From positions 39,769,942 to 39,833,941 of the forward strand of contig NC_054082.1 of NCBI RefSeq assembly GCF_017562075.2: 64,000 bases of DNA. Direction: 5' to 3'. The notes below the pieces were generated by a model that was not told the origin of the DNA, did not search any database, and worked only from the letters and a program-made list of their open reading frames with translations. Positions within the stretch are counted from its first letter, which is position 1; each line of letters starts with the position of its first letter. The translations under genes were made by a program, and so were the position numbers. This document shows, piece by piece, positions 1 to 10,931 of the stretch. The DNA is from Anopheles merus. Lineage: Eukaryota > Arthropoda > Insecta > Diptera > Culicidae.

Positions 1-3000
1 CATTCTTTCCAATCACTTTTTACATTCCACTCGACAGCCTGTGCCCGCAAGTGGCAAATTGGGTGGCAGTTGGATTAGGATGTCTTTTGCTTCCTTAGCA
101 TTTCCAATATCAAAAACTTTCACGCTGCAAACTACACTACTCGAACAAATTTTCCACCAGCTTATGAAAGCTTATCATCTAGGCCAGGCAACCAGCAGAA
201 GGCGCAAAGTGGCAAAATTGCGTGAGCCGCCCGTCTCGCCGGGCATCCACGATTGCAACTCAATCAAAGTTTATCCGTTTCTAAAGCAATGTTCATAAAC
301 AAGCGTCAGTGCCAAACGATGGGTTTTTTGCTGTTGTTGTTGCTGTTTGTGTATTGTTGCTTTGCCCGCACCACACGGAAGTGCTTCCCCCGAGAACCTG
401 AAACCTTCCATCACAATCACCATCGCACGGCCAACAGCGGTAATCCATTTATAATTCCTCTGAGATGTTTTCCTTTCCGGACATTATCACCTTGTTTCTG
501 ACATACCTTACCGTTCCAACTCCCGAGATGGACCTTCACCAAACATTCGCTCGGAATCGTGAAGGTTGGCAGCCAGCACTGACGACTCCTCATGTACGCA
601 CCAACGGCATGGGTACCGCAATCGCTCCGAAACACCTCCCTTCGTAACTTATGTCAAACAAATTTAGAAAATTTCAGCCCTGTCACTCAATTCATTCCCC
701 CCAGTGACTATTTATTGCCTCGGCCGCCGTACCAAGCTGCCCGAGCTGGTCCCGCGTTGGTGGAAATGAAATTTTCTACGAAATAAAACTTTCGGCCTAT
801 CTCCCCGAGGGCGCCACAAACCAATTCTTCACACGCACACCTACGCACACGCATTCCGGTCCGTAAATAGTCTGCTGTCGTGACCGACGCCGTGGAACAT
901 AGCAAACCGAGCCCAGTTTGGGATTTTGGTTTGTTTTGTTGATCCACCCACCCAACATGTCCAGGCATACATCCAACTACCCCACTGCAGGACCATAATA
1001 TGGAAAGGACGGGATGGTTAGAGCAGGACAAGTTTTGATCCAATCTAATCAGAGAGTTCATACGGACCCCAAAGATGTGATAACTCTGGCGTGTACGTTC
1101 CACAGGGAGAGCGAAACAACAACAAAAACCCCAAAACGTTCGGAAGCATGTGGCAGGAAAAGCATGGTCCAAACGATTGGTTTATTGGCACTGCCAACGG
1201 GTGGCCAGCTAGTGCCAATCGTAGCCGTTGCAAGTTGGCGAGCACAGTCATGTCAAGCGCCAGAACCCAAACACGAACCGACAAGCCCGTGTTTATGTTC
1301 TGCAAAGCATAACTTCGAAAAATGAACTCCACGACAGGCCTGGCGGAAGATCTTATCGTGCATCGCCAAGGCGTTTGTGGGCTGTGGAAAAATAAACAAC
1401 ATCGAATGCCCTAAACCGTTGGGAAATTGTGACAACGATGACGAAAGAGAAGAAGCTACCAAAGAGACGGAAGAAGCGGCATGATCTTCAACCGAACCGG
1501 GTCTGGAAAAACGTCACCGAAAACAACCGAATATGAGCGTCGAAAATAAATAGCTGACCTTGTTTCCCCTCTGTGTTATCCACTCCTGTGCGAGAGGACG
1601 ATGATGCCCACCGGTCCTTTGTTGACCGCCCATCAAACCCCTCGTTGCCACGGTAACCGATGGAATGGGCAATGAAGTGGCAAGAACGATGATAAATCAC
1701 GGCAAATATTTCATTAGAAAAAGGGCAACCCAGTTCCATGTCGCGCGCCGAGCATCGCGTGAAGGTGCCCACGGTCAAGCCCACGAACGTGAAAACGTTA
1801 AAGAAAGGGGAGAAGAAGAAAAAGGCGAACCATTTGTCGATCGTCTCCACTCACAGGGTTTCTCACTTCCAGTGTGCGCTGTGTGTGACGCGGTCCAAAC
1901 GCTCGGGAGAAGTTCTTGCACACCCAACATACCACGTGCAGCACGTGCTTCCTGTGTACCACCATCTTAGTAACCCCCACGTGGCACAATTCCATTGTCC
2001 GAGTAACGGTAAGGCAACGCGGCAAGGTGATGATGGTCGCGCACCAGCAGGAGGTCTGTCACCGTTGTGAGTCTATTGTTTTGTGCTATTTTCCCCAAAG
2101 CACTTTCATTCACCACTGTTTCTCTGCTTAACTTCCCCCATCATCCACCGTGAACAGCTAGCCTTTTGATTGGCCCGGAGCATAGATACCGACACAAAGC
2201 ACGGTGTGCGCTGCGAGACTTCTGTTTTAATTCCGGTACCATAAATAGCATCCTTATTTTCCGCTTCCGCTGCGCTCCGGTATCCTGAAGACAGAGCAGC
2301 TTTTCCCTTTTTTCCTGCCCGCTTTAAACTAGCGGACAACATAAAGGCGAACCGTTTCGAACCGGTCCTTTAGAACGCCCATTCGGTACCGCCAGTAGTA
2401 CAACCATCGTTCTGCGACGCAGGGCGGGAAGAAATCGAGAAGGACAAAAAGGCAAACCGAATGGCGGCTCCTAATTGGATCGATTTGAGATAAACTTCAA
2501 TCGAAAACAAAAGGTACGTAATAAATGATTCTCCCATGACAAACGACCGACAGCACCCACCACTGGCGAAGGGACAGGACGGTGTTCGGGTCTGGAAATG
2601 GACGCAGCTGGTAAAATTAGAGCCCGCTTCCGATTCTGGACTGATTGTGATTGTGCGAACTGCGCACGGTGCCATGGTAAGTGAATGAATTTCGATTGAT
2701 GAGCATTTAAAACTCACTCTCTGTCCTACACACACATACACTAATTTCCCCTCTTCTCTGTGTGGAAAACACTGCTTATCTCATTTGCTTGTAGCAGATG
2801 TATTTTCATCGGAAAAACCTCGTTTCCGGTGTTTGCGTGCCTTCGTACAGATAATTATGTATGAGGCAAACTCTTACCCAAATCGCATTCCAGCGAAAGT
2901 AATTATATCCATATGCTTTTTCAGTGTATGTTGCTGTTGTTTGCTTCCCGTTCGAACAAGATGCAAACCAGCAACCGGGTCAAACCGCACAAGAAAGGTC

Positions 3001-6000
3001 ACGGGGATACATCCGGGCGGACGAATAATTAATTACTGTAAACCAAACCTTTGAATGATTAATGACGAAACGCTCCTGTCGGGAAAACCCCACCGAGCCG
3101 ACAAATATTTGATTTGTTTGTTAAAAATTAAAGTCCATTATGGGCACGGCAAAACGAGCAATAAAACGACCTAAAGTTCAACAGCGCGGACAAGATAATA
3201 AATGTAAGGAAGGATCATAGCAAGCACACATCCCAACAGCACATTCTTCCTGAGACCTAAATAACCTGCCGTTTTGTGTATGCGTGTGCAGCTGCAAAAT
3301 CATGATACCCTGTGGACATTGTAAGCTCGCTCACACACATTACGCACCCATGAGGGGGCAGGTAATTTAATTATTACTTCCACCATGTGTAGCTGCTATC
3401 CAGCCTCGGCAGCCTGTACGGCAAGCCATTATGAAATTATTAATAAAAAACAAGCGCACACAGGACAATAAAAGCAGCTTCAAACGCTTCCACCCGCGTC
3501 CACTGCAGCAACATGGTCGCCAGTGTTTGTTTACCATTCATTACACCGGATCAATATTGTTAACGACTTTTTACACGCCATTTTATGAACGGCACTACTT
3601 CAAAGCCTCGGTCAAGTTTATGTTTTACCTCGTTTTTCGAATCGCTCAACTGGAACGGGGAACCCACACAAACAAACACGCACACACATTCGCGCGCGCA
3701 CTCAGGATGCAATGGGATTCCTAACACCAGCCACCATCCGCAAACATCGCAGACCGCGGGCGAAAGGAAGGATGCCGTGGATGGCACAGCTGCAGCCGGG
3801 CGAACCAGATGCGCCACCGGACATGATTACTTCCGCCGGTCGAAGTCTAATTATGGTCGAGATTATAAATTTTGTTCTCGTTCGTTCGCCCGCTCTCGCT
3901 TTTCCACTCTGGGCTTGTGGGTGGAGGAAACGCTAATGATCCGATGGCGAAAAGGGTACCGGGCAGTGTGGTCAGGATGGAAACGCTGCACACAAAGCGG
4001 GTGTGAGCGAGCACGGGCGAGCAAAAACAAAAAAGCACGCTGACGGTCGAAGCAGGATGGTGAAAATGCTTGTTGTACGATCAAACTTTCGCCCCGCTCG
4101 AGCCAACTCGTCGCTTCGGGTTCCAACCCGACGGAACTGACAGTGAAGCAGTCCGTTGCTGGGGACGCGGATCTAGCTGGTTGCCTGGTCGCTGGAGGGA
4201 CAGATAAATTTCCGAGCAGCGCAGAAACACGAACGGGACCAAACAGAAAAGGCAGGTTCAATGGGTTTGCACGTTTGGTAATCATCAAAATAATTAATTA
4301 CGAGCGGTAAAATTTTAATAAACCATACTCGGAATGGTTCTGATCGGGAGAGAAAGTTTTTTTTTTGACGGGGTTTGAGAAAGGAGGATGGAAAAGCTCA
4401 GGATAATTAAAATCCTGGAATCGATTTACAACGAGCAATAAGGGGACAAAGGATCGACATTCTATTAATATCAACTGTCATGATGCAGCCCCTCTATAGC
4501 GAATGTTACATGCTTACCTTAGGTTTTGTTGCTTGAGTTAAGATTTAATCCTTAATTCATGGAACTTTTGTAAAAAAATATTTTCAATGTAAACTGACAC
4601 TGACAGCTTTTCTATACACTTTTTGCTTTATCTTTATTCAAAGATGTAAGATTTTTTTTTTGTGGTTGTGCTGATGAAGCTGTCTAAATGCTCTGGAGGG
4701 TAATGCTGCAACGGGGAGCAAAAATAATATTTCGATCAGTCGTACGTCGACTATTCCTTCCCATCAGGAAGGATTAAATCCATTCCTGGAAACGGTGCGC
4801 TGCCGCTAGCGTATGACACAAATTTACACCACACTAAACATCAATCGCACACGATCCGCTTGCAATCAGTTATAATCACATCGCCCGGCATTGTACCGGG
4901 CGTCTCCACCGCGTTTCCGGCTAGCGCGTATCAAACGCTAATGACATTTGCTTTCCCGACCCGACCGTAATGAGTCGATCCGTGCACTAAGCGTGCACTG
5001 CACCGTGACACACATGCACTTGCCTTACCGCCCTTTGTCGCCCGTTCACTGGCACAGTGCAATATGCACAGACCGGCAAAATCACGCGACCCACAAGCGA
5101 CACAAACACACACCACACCGTGAGAGAGTGCTGGAAAGCAGTGGGAAGTAAATTAACGACGATTGACAAGCGCACCGGGTCGAACGGTGGATAGCACGGA
5201 ATGTGCACGAAAGCAACAGCTACCGGCTCTTGATCAAACAAGGTTCAAGACGGCACCAAGAACTTCTGCTTCGTTGCGTTTTGCACGGGCCAATAAGAAC
5301 GGATAAGTTGAGGCGGTTGAGATGGGAACGAAACGTGTGGGAGAGCTCGGTTAGGAAATGGCAGGCGGAGAAAAAGAGGAAGTGAGGGAAGGTACAAATC
5401 TACCAGAAATATCTTTGCCCGGAACCGTGGGTGCTTGCAAACTTGCTTTCTGCTCTTTTTCTTCTAGTTGGCTTTAGCCTATCTGTACACAAACACCTAA
5501 CACTCACTGATGTGCACACATACACACACACATACACACACATAGACACTTATACATATCTGTACGCATGCATACGTTCCAAGGTGCGGAGAAAGCTTTG
5601 CCTCTCGGTCGTCAGCGACAGCGCGCTTTCCTTTCCACTCCGATAACGTTCACGGTGAAATGAACTGACCCCGTCACTCCGGCAGACACACAGAACACGA
5701 CACGAAAACACTGACAGACGGATAGACAGATGGACAGGTTTGCCAAAAGAGAAGGAGAAAAACACAACAACAAGAACAACGGGCTGAGGCAAACCCCTGC
5801 GCACCTAGTCGCTTGATTACCGCAGGCCGAAAACCGCGTGATCCTTATAGCGCACCCTTCACTCGCGCTGCGTTAGCGCGTGTGATACGAAATTCGTTAC
5901 GCTCTTGCCGCACAAGATACGACGACCGTTTCTGTGCACGTCCCGACATAAACTGGAGCCCGAGCGAAAGGTTCTAGCCCGATGGTACTAGCATGCGTTT

Positions 6001-7422
6001 TTCCAGTTACTTTTTTTTTCATCAAAACACACACGGCTGTAAGCTCACAGCATACGGCTTCGGTTCCGGACTCGGACAAAAAGGAGCAAATACCGAGACG
6101 CTGTCTATGCCGCGTTCGGGTCGCTACCGTTCGCCGGTTGATGATGATACAAATTGCGTTAGCGGTATTCGTTCACTGGGGAGGGATGTGATGTTGCACG
6201 TAGTTGGGTTGTTGTGCGCATGTTCCAATGGAAGGCGGTTTCTGAAACCTTACAGCCCGCAAGGTGAGGTTTGTTTACGAAATTCATACCCGTAGCAGAC
6301 AGAGAAGGTATATTAACAGGGCCGCCTAAGGATTTAGCCGCTTGGCGGCAGGATTGCACAACCGCGGGCGGCTAAAGTAGAGTATTGGCTGGGGAAATGT
6401 TCACCGAGTTCATTGTTGGGGCAAAGCATGGGCGGCTATGAAGATGCTTTAGCAGTTTTAGCAGGAGGAAGAAGAAAACAGGAATGAGAATTAAAGAAAG
6501 ACGAGTTCAAGCATCAAAAACGTTAAAACGTTAAGACATATTTCAAGGTTCCAGATTTCCTGCATTCAAACCATATCATTTGCCTTCTTTATTGATTCTT
6601 GTTATTGTCATAAGAGTCTTATTCTTTGCCCTTTAATGAACGTTTTATATTCATATTCAGCTGTTTAGTAGATTAACATACTACATATTTGACACACTTT
6701 TTAGTAGTTTGACAAAATATAAAAGATTCATAACGTACAGAAATTAAAAATGATACAAATGAAACTATTGAACGGTTACAGATAAAAGAACCTTTCAAAC
6801 ATATTTGTTTTTATTATTATTTTTTATTGTTTTCAGGCAGGCAGTTTTAAACCTCTGTGCTACCGATGCTATTCATGTCGTGTAGTTTATCATGTTTCAA
6901 ATCATTAATGAAAACGAATAACTATGTTGATTTTGCCTACGGTTCCCGGTAGACCGGCCCACTCACTGATAACGGTGCATGGTCCGGCACAAAATGCAAT
7001 ACCAATTTGCAACATGTTACTTATGCTTTTTCTGTTTTTATTTTATCTTCTGCTTAATTCTTTCCCACCTGTGAATAGGTTCGTTCGTACCAAGCGCAAA
7101 CGGTAGTTTCTATTTCACGTATTAAAATTTTGTTTACCTTTCCTCGTGCCTTTGCGCCGGCACCCAACGTGCGTTTGAACGCTTTGCAATGCTAAACCCC
7201 TTCTGCTTACGAAATAACGGTAGGCGCGCATGATAATATCGCATTCATCGCACCGAAGGGATTATCCACCATCCAAACGCTATCCTACCCAACGCTGACC
7301 AGAGCACACACATATATGTGAAATCATTATAATGAACAAACAAGCGTGCGTAGGATGAGTGGGCTAACAGCCGAAACATGGAAATATGATGGTACATGCG
7401 ACGGATACGGTTGTGTTCTTTT
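1..7422. other. Non-coding stretch, no supported gene
   Basis: I see no open frame here with coding character; the frames present are short, overlap each other and lack family motifs. The sequence alternates GC-richer tracts (about 1-4.3 kb and 4.8-6.3 kb) with AT-rich tracts (4.3-4.7 kb and 6.5-7.1 kb). CA-rich imperfect microsatellite lies near 5515-5545. On the minus strand, a good splice donor (AAG followed by gtaagc) begins at 4517. A TCAGTTC initiator-like site lies at about 5663-5669, in a tract that reads like an insect 5'UTR. Both are only suggestive of a minus-strand transcript. Confidence 0.6.
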
Positions 7423-7667
7423 TTATTGCACTCTGTACATATTCAATTCCCACGGCACCTCTATCTTGTCTGGTTCTATTTTCACGTACCAGTTTTCCAG
7501 CGCATTTTTTGCCCAATCCTGTTTTTTTTTTTGTCCCATAATAATTGCGTTGATGACGTTTAATCTATTTACTCCCAAAATATTCTCTTCCAAGCGGACG
7601 CGTTCCATCTACCCAGTTTTACATCGCCTTTTGGTGCTGGTCGTTTCAGGTGAGATAACGGCAGCAT
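7423..7667 (-). pseudogene. Possible small-protein gene or processed pseudogene fragment, unrecognised
   Basis: Two minus-strand frames look protein-like and abut. An ATG at 7667 opens MLPLSHLKRPAPKGDVKLGR and stays open for 32 codons to a stop at 7569-7571. From about codon 20 a second frame (ATG at 7608) runs 61 codons to a stop at 7423-7425 and carries a tryptophan- and charge-rich tail (…WAKNALENWY…, ending MYRVQ). The stop codon overlaps an AATAAA. A one-base indel, or a very short intron, near 7600 would join the two frames into about 80 residues. There is also an 11-A run inside the second frame. I do not recognise the family. It could be a frameshifted processed copy of a small, possibly mitochondrial, protein, or chance. 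Confidence 0.25.
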
Positions 7668-9639
7668 GGTTGTATGGTAGATTGTTTGCACGTGAAAACA
7701 AAAAACAAAACATTATTACCACCATCAAATTCGTGGAACATGTCACTACATACCATTCATTAGTTCAACAAGCGCTTGTGAGGGCTGGTGTGTTTTAGAC
7801 CCCTTGCCACAACCTCAACATATTTACGTATCTGTTGGCTAATGAATCGTGAAAGCGGGTTTTTACTGCAAGAGATTTTTTGGCGTTGATGTTGGAAGTG
7901 TAAATTACTTTACATTTTGTTTCAAATTATCTCTAGCTGTTGAAGGGGAGTGGGATTTAAAAATTCTATAAGCCTTTTTCTGCATTCTATTTCACTCAGA
8001 TAAAACTACATGTTAAATATAAACTATTTCAAATGAGCTAATAATTCCAATATAATTTTCCCTTAAAAAGTATGTTAGCCTATCCAAGAATGCTTGTGAT
8101 ATTTTGTCATTTTAAATTTCTGATGCTTTTTAGTAGCAAAACAATATACTAAAGAAAATACCATTTCACTAGTTATTGCTCCCATTTATTTACCTTAAAT
8201 CAACGTAACGTGTCACATTCCCATCAATGTTTAAAGCTAAAAAAAAACAGAAACGCAACAGTGCAACGATGTAAATATCATTGGAACATCAACGTTGCAG
8301 TATCCCGAAAAGAAACAAAAACTGTTCACAATTAAATAATATTATTACATCTCTATGATAGTCTCTCGTGTGGGCAGTCCAACGATGGAACTTTTTAACA
8401 TATCATACGACTTTTAACATTTCGTTTGCTGCATCCGTGGTGCACATAGGACTCCCACAGCAGCTGACCCACATAGTTTCAAACTGTAGCTAAATCAAAT
8501 TATGCATATCCATCACGCTGGTGCACAGGCAAACCTAACCCTTATCTTGCCCACTCTCGTAACTCGCCCAGCCAGGCCAAAGGCAGGCAGTGAAACATGC
8601 TTCAGCCGCACGAGCACCAGGCGTCAACCATAAATGCAATCATACACTCGGCTTTGGCACCGAGATCAAATGAAATTTTTAACCTTTTCACAACCTCAAA
8701 CACAACCTTCACGCATGCAGCGTTCGGCGAATGAGACAGAGATGCCGGAGAAGGGAGAGCACAGTTTCATACACTTTTAGTAGATAATTCAATCAGCATA
8801 GTAGAAGGATGCAGCGCGTAAAGTATTGCAGCAATATTGTATTAGACTCCCACCGGTTCTATGCTCGCAGTGCATGTTTAATCGTGAAATTTCGTTAATT
8901 TAAAACCTCACAACTATCCACCAGCCTTTCTTTCTCAACGCCGTAAAACAATGCAACGCAGTCCGTTCGGTTTTGTCGCGCACCGTTCACAACAATCGCA
9001 ACCCGAACGCACAGGGCGTACGCGGGTCAATATTTATTCGAGCTTCGAGCGACGAAAGGGGAAAGGAAGAAGGGCTTAAAAGGTTTAACGATTTTAATAT
9101 TGCAACACTAGCCCTACCGGATCGCGGGTAGTGTAAACACGATGAACCGTCGACGCTGTCAGAGCGCGATTGCATGCCAGTACGGTCAACACTGGAAGGT
9201 CATTGCCAGGGATGTGTTTGCGTATGTGTGTGTGCCTTGGGTGGCCTCATTTTATTCAAGCGGCTGATCACAATCAGGATGTCAGAAATCTGTAATCGAA
9301 TCGTTGCAAACCCCGTGCAAAGGGGTCCCCCGGCTGAACTCTGCCCTGCACAATGGCCGAGCTTGTTTTAATGAGTTTTATGATCAATGATCGTACCCCC
9401 GCGGGAATGTTGGACAGCAAGTCTATGCACACACTCACACACTCGCAAATGCACGCACATGGAAGCACCGGCAACACACAAGCATAAAAAATGCAATTGC
9501 TACTGTTGACTGTATGGGCCCGGCTGTACTGCCATGTTGTTGTTGTTTGATCTTGGTAATTGATTTCGATCCTACACACACGCGCGAGAACACCCTTACA
9601 ATGGTACAAGGTACACAGGCGCTCACACAACAAGCGTAG
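7668..9639. other. Non-coding stretch downstream of the PEBP gene
   Basis: AT-rich between 7.8 and 8.9 kb with no supported gene. The right part lies 3' of the minus-strand PEBP gene. Possible polyadenylation signals for that gene on the minus strand are an ATTAAA at 9367-9372 and an AATAAA at 9251-9256, about 270 and 385 nt past its stop codon. A short GT-rich tract lies near 9215-9235. Confidence 0.55.
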
Positions 9640-10323
9640 CTAGTAATCATCCGACGCTGGGTATCGGGACAGTATGACTGGCACGTAGTCATCGTACTGG
9701 GCGATGAAGAAATTGCCCGCCACCGGGCTGCCCAAGCTGTAGTGTCGGGCGAAATCTCGCGTACAGAAGCGTATCCGTGGCGTCCGATTTCTGTGAACAG
9801 ACGAGATCGAGGGAAGGAAGGAACGTTAAAACCAGCTTCAATCCAATGCCATGCCAAAGCGGGATAATCCCCATCGCTTCAACTGCACTCAGACGTACTT
9901 GCTCGATGCCCGCGGTGCCTGCGAGTAGTCGTTCCACGATTGCTGCCGAAACACCAGAAAGATGTACCGATGGAAGCCAACGCCCGACCGGGGAAAGACC
10001 GGAATGTACTCGAACAGCGTGTCACCGTTCTGGACGTGGCGCCCGGGGACGTTCCCAACGAGCCAGTGGGCAAACTCACGGTTCCACGGCTCCATGCGGC
10101 TCGGCGAGTCCGGATCGGTCATGATGAGCGTGTAGAGTGCGGTCGGGTCCGCGTACCACTCCACCTTCGGTTCCTCGCGCACCTCCGCCGGCGACAGTTC
10201 CTTGCCCGCGTCCACCAGCTTCTTCCCCCGGTACACTACCTTCGCGAACGCGTCCGGTGCGCGGTCGACCAGCATCGGCACGATGTCATGCTCGGCAAAG
10301 AACTGCCCAATGTCCACCTGCAT
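9640..10323 (-). CDS. Phosphatidylethanolamine-binding protein (PEBP/RKIP family)
   Basis: Two exons, 10323-9899 and 9790-9640, are separated by a 108-nt intron (gtacgt donor, ttcacag acceptor, phase 2) and give 191 aa, the usual length for cytosolic PEBP. The family signature DPDSPSR lies at residues 70-76, H86 follows in REFAHWLVGNVPG, and H118 in the GFHRY motif. D70, H86 and H118 fall at the numbers of the ligand-pocket residues of mammalian PEBP1, which supports this start: it is the first in-frame ATG, with G at -3. Exon 2 carries the C-terminal SPVAGNFFIAQYDDYVP block. PEBPs bind anionic phospholipid head groups and modulate kinase signalling in other animals; in insects some are antennal or secreted. 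No signal peptide is encoded in frame. The gene stands alone in a gene-poor region. The family call is firm; its biological role is not known from sequence. Confidence 0.93.
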
Positions 10324-10327
10324 GTCT

Positions 10328-10704
10328 CTGCACCGGCCGGTCGCTCGTAAGACACTGACGGGCTGTGGTCGCAAAACCAGACCAGAAACACACACAACAC
10401 CACACCGACGGAGCCGATAAGCGCCCTCACTTGGTGTCTATCTGTTGACGGCCAGCCCTATCACAAACCGATAACTCCGGTAAAGGTTAGCCAAGTGAGC
10501 AAAGCAAAGCGTCGAACGTACACACTCAGCGCCTACTATCAGCAGAGGACTGTCATAATAAGCAGCATCCGCGTGACGCCCCGGGAATGATAACCGCACA
10601 ATAACAACCCTTAAACGCACTGCGCACTTGAGCGCGATGAGTGGGAATAATTCAACTGCAATAGAATGGTTCGGGCGGGCGCGTTCACACATTCAAACAC
10701 TTAC
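10328..10704 (-). other. Candidate 5'UTR intron of the PEBP gene
   Basis: On the minus strand a strong donor (CAGACCG followed by gtaagtg) starts at 10704, and a gtgcag acceptor ends at 10328, four bases before the PEBP ATG. Splicing these would give a short leader ending in AGAC before the ATG. It would also remove a hydrophobic, signal-peptide-like reading frame (about 10430-10370) that lacks an ATG and is out of frame with PEBP. The acceptor has a weak pyrimidine tract, so the transcript could instead start within this interval. Confidence 0.35.
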
Positions 10705-10740
10705 CGGTCTGGGGCAGGGATGACACTGCCTCGATGCACC

Positions 10741-10758
10741 GCTGCTGCTGCTGCTGCT
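10741..10758. repeat. (GCT)6 trinucleotide repeat
   Basis: Six perfect GCT units (CAGCAG… on the minus strand) lie just upstream of the candidate PEBP leader donor. Confidence 0.9.
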
Positions 10759-10826
10759 CAAATGCAGTTGCCTTTATCAGCGCTTCCGATCGGCTAGCTT
10801 AGCGTGGTGTTAGCTCATCTGGTCAC

Positions 10827-10931
10827 CTGAAGCTTGCCGGGAGAGTTCACACCAATGGTAAGGCTGGCGTTGCCACTTCCTGCAACGTGAGGCGAGAGCC
10901 AAATGTAGGTCAATTGGATGTGATATTCAGT
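10827..10931 (-). CDS. Possible orphan internal exon, 35 codons, unrecognised
   Basis: A good acceptor (ttctttcctgcag) ends at 10932 and a donor (CTTCAG followed by gtgacc) starts at 10826. The 105 nt between are open in phase 0 at both ends and encode 35 residues, beginning TEYHIQLTYIWLSPHVAG and ending SPGKLQ. The composition is protein-like, but I recognise no domain. Neighbouring exons were not found. It could be an exon of a long minus-strand gene, an upstream exon of the PEBP locus, or chance. Confidence 0.2.

Noticed and set aside
6300..6470. GCCGCCTAAGG / GCGGCTAAAG repeats considered as a transposon end
   Set aside because: The inverted words are short and no opposite terminus was seen.
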